This document shows, piece after piece, positions 53,694-61,569 of a DNA stretch of 64,000 nt (the first letter of the stretch is position 1; each line of letters begins with the position of its first letter). Both the position numbers and the translations under genes were made by a program. The DNA comes from Verrucomicrobiota bacterium. Its GTDB lineage: Bacteria; Verrucomicrobiota; Verrucomicrobiia; Opitutales; UBA953. The DNA lies in NCBI GenBank assembly GCA_026397965.1, contig JAPLTU010000036.1, forward strand, positions 62,001-126,000, in the 5' to 3' direction. The notes under the pieces were generated by a model. That model searched no databases, was not told where the DNA came from, and was given only the letters and a program-made list of their open reading frames with translations.

Positions 53694-55052
53694 TTGGCTA
53701 TCGCCCCTCGGGCACTTGCCAATTCTGGGCCGTTGGGCATAAGAAGTCGGGTGGTCTTATTAAGTTCAGCGAATGATACGGCCGGGCCCTTGGCCTTGGT
53801 TTCCTTCGTCTTTTTATTGTTCTCTCTACATTTCGAACGGAAACGCCGCCTGCTTGACGATACCCCGGTTAGCAAGGCTCTCGGGGTCTTCATCGGCGAA
53901 GTCGAACTTGAAGGGGTCAGTCACCTGGAAAAGCCCCTGACCGGTTACCTTTCTCGCTTGCCCTGCATCATGTACGAATGGTCCATCTCCGAGCATTGGG
54001 AGCGCGAGGAAGAGGAAGAGTATGTCGATGATAAAGGCCAGCGGAAGACTCGCATGGTGACGCGTTACGGCTGGGACGTCATCGCCAGTGGCGGCAAGCG
54101 CAGTGGTTTTTACCTGCGCGACGAAACCGGTTATGTTTGGGTCAATCCGGAGGGTGCGAAGATCGAAATGAACAGTCTCTTTAACGAGGAATTCACCCGC
54201 GGCGATAAGTTCTACTATGCGCGCGGCTTTCCCGATGCCGTCGAAGGCTCGACGGGTGAACGGAGTTTCCATGAGGAGGGTATCGCGGTGGGTACGCAGC
54301 TCTTCGTCCGTGGCCGCGCCAGCGAACGCCCCGATATCGTCGCCGCGCAGATCAAGCAGGAAGATAAGGCCGAGATTTTCATCATCACGCCGCGCACCGA
54401 AAAGGAATTAAGCGCTGGCGGGGGCGCCGCCTTTGTCTCGTGCGGCGTGCTGGGCGGCTTTTGTGCCTTTGCCACCGTCGCCGGCGCTGGCTTTATCAAC
54501 GGACACTCGGCCAGCCAAGCTTCCATTGTTTTCTGCCTAATTTTACCGGTGGCGATCTATATGGGTGTGTTCGCCGTCGGCTGGACCTGGATGGTCTTCA
54601 ACAGTCTGGTCGGTGTCCGGCAACGGGTCTATCAGGCTTATTCTCTCGTCGATGTGCAACTCAAGCGTCGCGCCGAACTAATCCCTCGTCTGGCCGCTTG
54701 TCTGGAGGGCTATCGTCAACACGAAGCCATCGTACTAGAGGCGATCGCACGTTTACGTGCCCAAGCCGGCTCTGGTAATATCGAGGCGATGACGCCGATG
54801 CTGCTCGCGGTCAGCGAACGCTACCCCGAACTCAAAGCGATGGAATCCTTCAGCTCCCTGAATACGCACCTGATCGAGACCGAACAGCGCATCATGCTCG
54901 CCCGTAATTATTATAATAGCTGCGTGACGTTCTATAATACGCGTCTGCAGCGTATTCCGGACCGGTATGTGGCCGGTATCGTGAAGATGCAGCCAGCTGA
55001 ACTTTTCCAGGCCGCGGGCTTTGAGCGCGTGGCCCCTGCTTTGAAGTTCTAA
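53694..55052 (+). CDS. GIDE-domain / LemA fusion membrane protein
   Basis: 452 residues if the TTG at 53694 is used; a GTG at 53751 is an alternative. A first membrane segment (about 31-47) is followed by a region at about 70-235 resembling the GIDE (BAM) domain of MUL1/MAPL-like ubiquitin ligases (GYLSRLPCIMYEWSISE, SGFYLRDETGYVWVNPEGA, AVGTQLFVRGRA). Two more membrane segments (245-268, 277-303) lead into a LemA domain (about 298-445) with VFNSLVGVRQRVYQAYSLVDVQLKRRAELIPRL-type sequence. LemA proteins are helical membrane-associated proteins of unclear function, sometimes linked to envelope stress. It lies on the plus strand inside a minus-strand lipid cluster. Confidence 0.78.
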   Translation: MAIAPRALANSGPLGIRSRVVLLSSANDTAGPLALVSFVFLLFSLHFERKRRLLDDTPVSKALGVFIGEVELEGVSHLEKPLTGYLSRLPCIMYEWSISEHWEREEEEEYVDDKGQRKTRMVTRYGWDVIASGGKRSGFYLRDETGYVWVNPEGAKIEMNSLFNEEFTRGDKFYYARGFPDAVEGSTGERSFHEEGIAVGTQLFVRGRASERPDIVAAQIKQEDKAEIFIITPRTEKELSAGGGAAFVSCGVLGGFCAFATVAGAGFINGHSASQASIVFCLILPVAIYMGVFAVGWTWMVFNSLVGVRQRVYQAYSLVDVQLKRRAELIPRLAACLEGYRQHEAIVLEAIARLRAQAGSGNIEAMTPMLLAVSERYPELKAMESFSSLNTHLIETEQRIMLARNYYNSCVTFYNTRLQRIPDRYVAGIVKMQPAELFQAAGFERVAPALKF

Positions 55053-56330
55053 TCAGGCCGCCCATGCGTCGCGGCCGAGCAGCTGCGTGCAGAGTCGATG
55101 CGCCGACCAGATGCCGTCTTCATGGAAGCCATAGCGCTGCCATGCGCCGGTGAAGTGCACCCGGGAACCGACACGTTCGTTAAGCGTTGCCATCTCCGAC
55201 TGGGCGGCGACCGCTTCCAAAGAGAAGAGCGGGTGTTCGACGGGGATGGTGCGGATAATCTTGGCGGGGTCGACTTGCTCGGGGTGATTGATCGTGACCA
55301 CGAAATCCCCTTTGTCCGTCAGGCCTTGCAAGGAATTCATCCAGTAGTGCGTCGAGGTCGCCAGGCCGCCATCCTTGGCCCAGGTCCGATAGTTCCACGA
55401 TGAGCGGGCCTTCACGGTCTTGGGCAAGGGGCCCATGTCGGTGTGCACGACGGCCACGTTCTGGTTATAGGAAAAGGCCCCCAGCAGTCGGCGCTCTTCG
55501 GCGTCGGCGTCCGGCAATAGGCCCAAGGTGAGGTCCGCATGCGTGGCCAAGATGACACGGTCAAAACGCTCTTCGCCCGCGGCGGTGGCGACCATGACTT
55601 TTTCACCGTCGCGACGTACGGCGGTGACGCCTTGGCCGAAACGGAAATCGCCCGGATATTTTTGCAGCAAGGCTGCGACGTAAGTCCGTGAGCCGCCCTC
55701 CAAGGTGAGCCACTGATGCTGGGTATCCAGCCCGAGGAAGCCGTGGTTGTAAAAGAAACGCATCAGCGCGGCGGCGGGGAAGCCGAGCATCTTCTCCGCG
55801 GGCGTCGACCATACGGCCGCCGACATGGGAATGAGGTAGAGGTTCAGGAAATCTTCCCCGAGATTTTTCTGCGCACACCAGTCGCGCAACGAAGTCGTCT
55901 CCGCCGCCGGCGTTTGCCATTCGGTCTTCGCCAAGGTGTTGAATTTATTAATCTGCAGGAGGAGTTTCCAGAAGCGCAGGCTGAAGAGATTCTTCCGTTG
56001 AGCGAACAGGTGGTTGAACGAAGAGCCGCACCACTCGAGTCCGCTCGGGTCGTGGCGTACCGCGAATGACATGGTAGTGGGTTTGATCCGGACGCCGAGC
56101 TCCTTGAAAAGGCGACAAAGGTGAGGGTAGGTGACTTCGTTGAAGACCATGAACCCGGTGTCCATCGGCAGCAGCCGCCCGGTGCCCGGCTCGCTAACGT
56201 CGATGGTGTGGGCATGGCCCCCGGGCCGCCGATCTTCGTCGAAGAGCACGACGTCGTGGTGCCCCGACAGGAAGCGGACGCAACCTAGGCCGCTGATACC
56301 GGAGCCGATGATGGCGATGCGTTCACGCAC
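55053..56330 (-). CDS. FAD-dependent amine-oxidase-type oxidoreductase
   Basis: 425 residues from a GTG at 56330, giving an 8 nt overlap with the desaturase stop; an ATG at 56372 adds 14 basic residues. Dinucleotide motif IAIIGSGISGLGCVRFL at the N-terminus, FDEDRRPGGHAHTID, FMVFNEVTYPHL and the C-terminal VHFTGAWQRYGFHEDGIWSAHR are typical of the FAD oxidoreductases that accompany Cfa/DUF1365 genes. It may reduce or desaturate a modified acyl chain. Confidence 0.88.
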   Translation of the reverse strand: MRERIAIIGSGISGLGCVRFLSGHHDVVLFDEDRRPGGHAHTIDVSEPGTGRLLPMDTGFMVFNEVTYPHLCRLFKELGVRIKPTTMSFAVRHDPSGLEWCGSSFNHLFAQRKNLFSLRFWKLLLQINKFNTLAKTEWQTPAAETTSLRDWCAQKNLGEDFLNLYLIPMSAAVWSTPAEKMLGFPAAALMRFFYNHGFLGLDTQHQWLTLEGGSRTYVAALLQKYPGDFRFGQGVTAVRRDGEKVMVATAAGEERFDRVILATHADLTLGLLPDADAEERRLLGAFSYNQNVAVVHTDMGPLPKTVKARSSWNYRTWAKDGGLATSTHYWMNSLQGLTDKGDFVVTINHPEQVDPAKIIRTIPVEHPLFSLEAVAAQSEMATLNERVGSRVHFTGAWQRYGFHEDGIWSAHRLCTQLLGRDAWAA

Positions 56331-57303
56331 GTTGCGCTTCGGCTTCGGCCTTGGTGCGCTCCGCTTCCTCATACACGGAATCCGGCACTCCTTTGAGTCC
56401 CCAGATTAGCCCGGTCCACGACATGACCTTAAGCCCGTAGTAAGTCGGATCAAACTCCCACCAATAGAAGCCCTGCTTGGTCGTAGCCTGGTAACGGTGG
56501 TGATTATTATGCCAGCCTTCACCCAGGGTGATCAGCGTGAGAATCAATGAATTGCGCGATTCGTCTCCGGTGGTCTTGAAGCGCTTAGAACCAAAAACGT
56601 GCGCGAGCGAGTTGATACAACCGGTGCCATGGAAAAGCACGACGGTCGAGATGATGCCCCAGATGAGTAATTGCGCCCCGGAGGTGGCGTAGCCTTGGGC
56701 AGCCAGCAACGCACCGATGCCATACAGGCTTAAGCCGGAAAGAATCGGGATTAGGGTGTCGTAGCGGTTCAGGAAGACGAGTTCCGGATATTTCGCAAGA
56801 TCGGCGATCCTGGAATAATCTGTCGGAAAGTTCTTCTTGCTCGTAATCCAGCCGATGTGCGACCACCAGAAGCCGTCCACGACCGGCGAATGCTTATCTT
56901 CTTCTTCGTCGGAATGTTTGTGGTGGTGGCGATGGGTGTAGGCCCACCAGAGCGCGCCGCGCTGGACCGCCATGGCCGTCCAGAGCGCCATGATGAATTG
57001 GAACGCCCGTGAAGTGGAGTAGGTCTTATGCGAAAAATAGCGGTGCAGAAAGCCGGTGATGGCAAACATCCGGAAAAAATATAGGCCGACTGCGGTCCAG
57101 ACTGCGATGGGGCTAGTACCGACCCAAATGACGCCGAAGCAAGCGAGATGTAAGATGACGAAGGGGATGCAGCGCGGCCAGTCGACCTGCTTCGGGCTGG
57201 CCCGCAGGGTGTCAGCTCCTTCCGGAATATAATCAGCATCAAACCAGCGGATTAGGGAGCGGAATAATCCGTTCTTCGGCTCATGGGTCGGGGCGACGGG
57301 CAT
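56323..57303 (-). CDS. Acyl-CoA desaturase (delta-9 type)
   Basis: 326 residues. Hydrophobic helices at about 45-62, 66-82, 100-112 and 205-225, with histidine boxes HRYFSH (87-92), HRHHHKH (124-130) and HNNHH (265-269). It would supply the cis double bond that a Cfa-type methyltransferase modifies. First gene of the lipid cluster; its start is divergent from the ECF sigma gene with 124 bp between them. Unlike the desaturase at 46216 it has no long helical tail. Confidence 0.92.
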   Translation of the reverse strand: MPVAPTHEPKNGLFRSLIRWFDADYIPEGADTLRASPKQVDWPRCIPFVILHLACFGVIWVGTSPIAVWTAVGLYFFRMFAITGFLHRYFSHKTYSTSRAFQFIMALWTAMAVQRGALWWAYTHRHHHKHSDEEEDKHSPVVDGFWWSHIGWITSKKNFPTDYSRIADLAKYPELVFLNRYDTLIPILSGLSLYGIGALLAAQGYATSGAQLLIWGIISTVVLFHGTGCINSLAHVFGSKRFKTTGDESRNSLILTLITLGEGWHNNHHRYQATTKQGFYWWEFDPTYYGLKVMSWTGLIWGLKGVPDSVYEEAERTKAEAEAQRA

Positions 57304-57345
57304 ATAAAGGGCAGTTAGGGGGCACTTTTCCTGTTCGCAACTGCT

Positions 57346-57373
57346 TTGACGCTTTTGTCTTTGGTCTTAAAAT
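57346..57373 (+). promoter_or_regulatory. Sigma-70-like promoter upstream of the ECF sigma gene
   Basis: TTGACG (57346-57351), a 16 bp spacer and TAAAAT (57368-57373). Transcription would start near 57380, giving a leader of about 48 nt for the sigma gene. Confidence 0.55.
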
Positions 57374-57387
57374 AGGGGCTAAAGGGT

Positions 57388-57422
57388 AGACAAACGCTCC
57401 GCCCCTCGACGCTCTCCTATTA
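57388..57422 (+). promoter_or_regulatory. Candidate ECF sigma promoter, copy 1
   Basis: Begins ANACAAA (57388-57394) and ends ACGCTCTCCTATTA (57409-57422). The same two words with the same 14 bp spacing recur at 58347-58381 before the PDZ gene. The arrangement (two short conserved boxes at fixed distance, one before the sigma gene itself) is that of an autoregulated ECF promoter. Confidence 0.45.
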
Positions 57423-57427
57423 TCCTG

Positions 57428-57931
57428 ATGTCCGATGCCCACTCCGAGCAAGATTGGCGGGCCTGGTTTGCCGAACACGGCGCCCGGCTCCGGCTCGTCG
57501 CGCGGCAGTGGACCCGTGGCGAAGCCGATGCCGATGATGTCGTTCAGGAGGCATTTGTACGTTTTTGGAAACATCAACGTCACTTACCCGGCAATCCGAA
57601 CGCCCTAGTGATCACTTCCATCCGCCGCGCCGCCCTCGACCTTTTACGACGTTCCGACCGGCGGATGGTTCGCGAACGCGCCGTGGCCGCCGATGCCGAG
57701 GTCGCCGAGTGGTTCGAGCCCGAAGCCGATCCGCGGTTGCAGGCGCTCGCGAATTCCTTGCCTTCCCTGCCCGCCGAACAACGCGAGGTGGTCGTCTTAA
57801 AAATCTGGGGCGACCTGACTTTTGATCAAATTGGCGAACAGCTGGAAATTTCCCCCAACACCGCCGCTTCGCGCTGGCGCTACGCCATGGAGGCTCTGCG
57901 CAAACTCATCACCGTCCGAACTTATGAATGA
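57428..57931 (+). CDS. ECF-type RNA polymerase sigma factor
   Basis: 167 residues. Region 2 (about 10-75) has DADDVVQEAFVRFWKH, the core-binding helix; region 4 (about 115-160) has LPAEQREVVVLKIWGDLTFDQIGEQLEISPNTAASRWRYAMEALR-type helix-turn-helix. Length fits ECF factors. The following gene overlaps by 8 nt and encodes a single-pass membrane protein, the usual place for an anti-sigma factor. Expression may use both the sigma-70-like and the ECF-like promoters upstream. Confidence 0.92.
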   Translation: MSDAHSEQDWRAWFAEHGARLRLVARQWTRGEADADDVVQEAFVRFWKHQRHLPGNPNALVITSIRRAALDLLRRSDRRMVRERAVAADAEVAEWFEPEADPRLQALANSLPSLPAEQREVVVLKIWGDLTFDQIGEQLEISPNTAASRWRYAMEALRKLITVRTYE

Positions 57932-58343
57932 ATCCGATTCCGAACTAGAAAACGCGCTGGCCAGTCTGCGCCCGCGCCCGCCTGGCCCCGCCCTGGTGCA
58001 AGGCATCGCGCGCGAGCTCGACGCCCCGTCCGCCCGTCGTGGCGTCGTCATCGCCTGGACGTCGGGGCTCGCCGCCTTGGCCGCCGCCGGTGCCGCCGCC
58101 TTTCTCATGTTAGCCACCGGTCGTGTGCCCCAAGGCCCGTCCTACGAACTCGTTCGCGCCGAGCAATCGCCCGCGGCCATGCAACTCCTGTCGCCGGTGC
58201 AATTGCAAGACGGCTCCTTCGCCCGCCCCGTGCGCGTGCATTGGGAAAATACCACGCGCTGGGAAGACCCGCGCACGCATACCCAGCTGATCAACTATCG
58301 CCCCAATGAGCACTTCGCGCTACTGCCCTTGGAGACCTATTAA
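57924..58343 (+). CDS. Single-pass membrane protein, possible anti-sigma factor
   Basis: 139 residues. A cytoplasmic N-terminus of about 40 residues (NESDSELENALASLRPRPPGPALVQGIARELDA), one membrane helix (about 44-62, WTSGLAALAAAGAAAFLML) and a periplasmic part. The zinc-binding HxxxCxxC motif of ZAS anti-sigma factors is absent. Translational coupling to the sigma gene supports an anti-sigma role, but this is inference. The longer frame from 57822 overlaps the sigma gene and is rejected. Confidence 0.65.
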   Translation: MNESDSELENALASLRPRPPGPALVQGIARELDAPSARRGVVIAWTSGLAALAAAGAAAFLMLATGRVPQGPSYELVRAEQSPAAMQLLSPVQLQDGSFARPVRVHWENTTRWEDPRTHTQLINYRPNEHFALLPLETY

Positions 58344-58346
58344 TTA

Positions 58347-58381
58347 TAAACAAATCTCCCGTCGACCTACGCTCTTCTATT
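58347..58381 (+). promoter_or_regulatory. Candidate ECF sigma promoter, copy 2
   Basis: AAACAAA (58347-58353) and ACGCTCTTCTATTA (58368-58381), matching copy 1 without gaps; the right box is identical at 13 of 14 positions. It lies 30 bp upstream of the PDZ protein start. Confidence 0.45.
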
Positions 58382-58411
58382 AAACCCACCTCCGCCGCTG
58401 AAATTTTAGCC

Positions 58412-59446
58412 ATGAACTCCCTGCGCCAGATTCCCCTCCATATGCTCTTCCTCGCCGGCTTGGTCGCGCCGCTAGCGGCTCAAGAAAAGAAGTCCGATAA
58501 ATCCGCCCCGTCGGCCGTCGATGCCAGCTCCTCCGGTGTCGCCTACGCCGGCCTTAATGTCGGCGCGCTTTCCGATCAGGCCCGCGCCAGTTTGCCCCAC
58601 GCAGTACCAGCTGGCTTGGGTGTCCTCGTTGGTTTCGTCGATCCGGCCGGACCAGCCGTCAATCTCCTCGAAGAAGGCGACGTGCTTACGCGGCTTAACG
58701 ACCAAGTCTTGGTGAACAATGAACAGTTCCGTGCGTTAATCCAAATGCGCAAACCCGGCGAGGTCGTAAAGCTTACGCTCGTCCGCGGCGAAGAAATGAA
58801 AGTGGTGTCCTTGAAGCTTGGCGAGCGTCGGGTGCTGAAACCAACCGAACCTTCTCTCCGCGCCGGTACGGCTCGCAGCCGCACTAAGCTGAACGACCAA
58901 GGCTCCGAGTTGGTCGAGCCCAACGGCACGGTGACCGAAATCGGTCCCGGTAGCGTGGTAATCATTGGCCCAAATCACGGCCTGCCGCCCGAGGTCTTGA
59001 AACGCCTCGAAGAGATGCGCTCCCGCGGGTTGATGCTCCCCGGTAACGCTTTCGCACCCAGTGCTTCCCCGGCCGCCGCCGATGACATCGCCCCACCGGC
59101 TTCTGCCGGTGCCCAACGCTCGATGGCGAAATCTTTTTCGTTCAACTTCGGCTCCGGGGTGACTTCCTCTTCCAGTTCCATCGCGACGGACGCCCAAGGC
59201 TCCGTTTCCTTGGAAGAAAAAAACGGCAAAAAACACGCCCTCATCAAGGACGCTAACGGACAAGTTGTTTTTGACGGCGAGGTGACCACCGAAGCGCAAC
59301 GGGCGGCGATGCCCGAAGAGGCGCGTCGGCGGCTCAAACTCGTTGACGGCACTTTTTCAGTCCCAGGTTTATCTTCGCCCCCCGCCGCCGAAGAAGCCGC
59401 CCCGGTGAAACCGAAGAAAAAACTCAACCCCAAGGAGGGCGCTTAA
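58412..59446 (+). CDS. Exported PDZ-domain protein
   Basis: 344 residues with a signal peptide (about 1-23). A PDZ domain lies at about 44-137 (YAGLNVGALSD, VLVGFVDPAGPAVN, LLEEGDVLTRLNDQVL, VKLTLVRGEEMKVVSL). No protease domain is present, unlike DegS/DegP. The rest is low complexity with an acidic/Ser patch and a C-terminal repeat-free region rich in Lys/Pro. Placed third in the sigma - membrane protein - PDZ set, it may sense misfolded envelope proteins or target a protease. A strong terminator follows. Confidence 0.82.
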   Translation: MNSLRQIPLHMLFLAGLVAPLAAQEKKSDKSAPSAVDASSSGVAYAGLNVGALSDQARASLPHAVPAGLGVLVGFVDPAGPAVNLLEEGDVLTRLNDQVLVNNEQFRALIQMRKPGEVVKLTLVRGEEMKVVSLKLGERRVLKPTEPSLRAGTARSRTKLNDQGSELVEPNGTVTEIGPGSVVIIGPNHGLPPEVLKRLEEMRSRGLMLPGNAFAPSASPAAADDIAPPASAGAQRSMAKSFSFNFGSGVTSSSSSIATDAQGSVSLEEKNGKKHALIKDANGQVVFDGEVTTEAQRAAMPEEARRRLKLVDGTFSVPGLSSPPAAEEAAPVKPKKKLNPKEGA

Positions 59447-59480
59447 ATTTAGTGTTAGGTTTGGTGTTAGGTTATGCAAC

Positions 59481-59512
59481 GAAGGCCTCCCGAGTGGGAG
59501 GCCTTCTTCTTG
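59481..59512 (+). terminator. Intrinsic terminator after the PDZ gene
   Basis: A perfect 11 bp stem (GAAGGCCTCCC / GGGAGGCCTTC, 59481-59491 with 59496-59506), loop GAGT, then TTCTTGT. The convergent YHYH gene ends 10 bp beyond. Confidence 0.85.
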
Positions 59513-59521
59513 TCCGGCGGA

Positions 59522-60508
59522 TTATTTCGGCGCGCCTTCGGGCGGTGGCCCTTTCTTACCGTTCTTGCCGCCCTTCGCGCCCGGGCCGCCCTGGCCCCCG
59601 AGGTTGGAGTGCGGATCCATGGCCTGCTTGCTGAACGAGGGGTCGGCCGTACCCTTATGCTTGCGCGGGATGAACGGATATTCCTCCGTCATCACGTAAT
59701 AGTAGGTGCCCTTCGGGAATTCTGGGGTGACGCCGCTGCGCCCGCCGAACTCGTCGAGGTCGCCAGAGCCGGCGACGTATTCGAAGTCGAGGCCGAACGA
59801 GCCGTCGGGATTACCCGTGGGGGTTTCTTTGCCATCTCCGCCGCGATCGGCGGTCTTGAGGCGGTAGCTGCTCTTCATCTTCTTCAGCTCGCTCTGGGGG
59901 GCTTCTGGTTTCGCGTACGCGTAGATCGCGTAGACTGGGAAGCCGTCCGCCGCCCAACCGACGTGGGTCATCTTCTTTTCGCCCCCAGACAGACGTTCGA
60001 TAAGTAGGGTGGGGAGTCCGTGATAATGGTAGGCGCCGTTGGGTTGGACGTGGCCGTGGTTCTGGTCGAGGCCGAGGCCGACCTTGATCTTCGGCGTGGT
60101 GCCCATCTCGGTATTACTCATCAGGGCCTCGTAGTGCCACGGGTTGCTGCGATCGCCCTCGTTATAGACTTCAGCGGTGCCCGGGTCGAAGACGATGCCG
60201 TTCAGGGCGACGCCCCAGGCGGACATCATCCGGCCGCCGGCGCCTTCGCGTAACGCGGGGCGGACTGGCACCTCGAGCCGATACTTCTGCTCGGAGATGG
60301 CGTTGGGGTTGCCGCGGTTTGGGAAGGTCGCGACCTTGTGGTCCGGGATACCGTTCGACTCGATGACCCGCTTGTCTCCCTTGACGGTGATGGTGACCTT
60401 GTTCTGGCCGGGCGGCTTGGCATCAGCTTCCTTGAGGGGCGGGCCCTTGGGGGTGTCGGCGGCCACCAGTGCGGCCGTGGCGAAGAGGAGGTAGTGGGTT
60501 GGATTCAT
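59522..60508 (-). CDS. Secreted YHYH-domain protein
   Basis: 328 residues with a signal peptide (about 1-17). Contains the AYHYHGLPTLLI motif that names the YHYH family, preceded by LDQNHGHVQPNG and followed by DGFPVYAIYAY, plus GTYYYVMTEEYPFIPR near the end. The C-terminal 45 residues are Gly/Lys/Pro-rich. The conserved histidines suggest metal binding; the function is not known. YHYH proteins are frequent in Planctomycetes/Verrucomicrobia-type genomes. The start follows the C-rich tract accctcct. Confidence 0.85.
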   Translation of the reverse strand: MNPTHYLLFATAALVAADTPKGPPLKEADAKPPGQNKVTITVKGDKRVIESNGIPDHKVATFPNRGNPNAISEQKYRLEVPVRPALREGAGGRMMSAWGVALNGIVFDPGTAEVYNEGDRSNPWHYEALMSNTEMGTTPKIKVGLGLDQNHGHVQPNGAYHYHGLPTLLIERLSGGEKKMTHVGWAADGFPVYAIYAYAKPEAPQSELKKMKSSYRLKTADRGGDGKETPTGNPDGSFGLDFEYVAGSGDLDEFGGRSGVTPEFPKGTYYYVMTEEYPFIPRKHKGTADPSFSKQAMDPHSNLGGQGGPGAKGGKNGKKGPPPEGAPK

Positions 60509-60606
60509 AGGAGGGTGGGGTAAAGGATACCAGATTTCGGCTTAAGTGAAGGTTAAGACCGACCGAAGGGTTGGCTTTTGGCGAAAAATGTTTTCTCTCT
60601 GGCCCC

Positions 60607-61089
60607 ATGGCTTCCACCACCGAAATTCTTTCCCGCTGCGTCGCCGGCATGAATGCCCTCGCCGGCATTTTTCTCTTGGTCGGCTACTTCCGCATCAAGG
60701 CGGGTGATCGGGCCGGGCACGGCAAAGCCATGGGGCTGGCCGTCGTGACCTCCGCCCTGTTCCTGGTCCTTTACCTGGCCTCCAAGGTCCACCTCTGGCT
60801 GGCCTTGCACCGGACGAATATCATCTACCGGGCCGACGTCGGCCTGACTTGGGATAAGCTACTTTATTATATCATCCTTATTCCGCACGTGCTGCTGGCC
60901 ATCGTGGTGACGCCTTTCGTCATCCGGGCGGTGCTGCTCGCCCGCCAACAACGTTTCGAGGAACACAAGCGGCTGACGCGCTGGGTCTTCCCGGTCTGGC
61001 TTTACGTCTCGGTCACGGGCGTTCTCGTCTGGGCTTTCATGGAGTTCAGCGGCTCGCTTGCCGCGGCCGCGCTTCTGGCGCCGAAGTGA
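60607..61089 (+). CDS. DUF420 membrane protein
   Basis: 160 residues with four membrane helices (about 9-26, 42-60, 78-102 and 128-150). HGKAMGLAVVTSALFLVLYLASKVHL and LLYYIILIPHVLLAIVVTPFVIRAV match DUF420, found near cytochrome-oxidase genes in other bacteria; none is adjacent here. The start at 60607 follows ctggcccc. Confidence 0.8.
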   Translation: MASTTEILSRCVAGMNALAGIFLLVGYFRIKAGDRAGHGKAMGLAVVTSALFLVLYLASKVHLWLALHRTNIIYRADVGLTWDKLLYYIILIPHVLLAIVVTPFVIRAVLLARQQRFEEHKRLTRWVFPVWLYVSVTGVLVWAFMEFSGSLAAAALLAPK

Positions 61090-61158
61090 CCCTCGCCGCC
61101 CTCGGGCATTTTCCCCTCGCCCCGCTGGACCTTTCTTCTTTCACTGCGTTCACTGAAT

Positions 61159-61524
61159 ATGGAAAGCGAGTCTCCCAGCCGTAGTCCGCAAACGGAAAAA
61201 CTTTTCCTCTGGGCCTCTTTTATTCTGTTTTGCACGGTGCTCGCTTTTACGGCTTCAACTTACGGTGATGACACCGCGCGGCTCGAAGCCATCCGCGCCA
61301 CGGAACGACAGAAGGAACAGGTTTACATGACCCTCGAACGGACGCGCGAGCAGACCGATCGTTATATTAATCGCTTTGGCTCCGATCAGGAATTTGTCCG
61401 CGACCAAGCCCGCGAACGCATGGGCGTGGCCGAGCCAGGCGAGATCGTCATCCGTCTGGATGGTTCCGCGGCCACGACGGTCCCGCGTGCTCCGGCCCGC
61501 CCGACCGCCGCTCCCGCCCGCTAA
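61159..61524 (+). CDS. Septum-formation initiator family protein (FtsB/DivIC-like)
   Basis: 121 residues. A short cytoplasmic N-terminus, one membrane helix (about 14-33), a coiled coil (about 40-80, RLEAIRATERQKEQVYMTLERTREQTDRY-type) and the family's end motif ARERMGVAEPGEIVIRL. FtsB/DivIC proteins join FtsL and FtsQ in the divisome. An Ala/Pro-rich tail follows. It is 45 nt upstream of argH. Confidence 0.82.
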   Translation: MESESPSRSPQTEKLFLWASFILFCTVLAFTASTYGDDTARLEAIRATERQKEQVYMTLERTREQTDRYINRFGSDQEFVRDQARERMGVAEPGEIVIRLDGSAATTVPRAPARPTAAPAR

Positions 61525-61569
61525 GCGTCCTTGCTTGCCTGTCGGGCTAAGCCGCGACATTCCTAGGTC

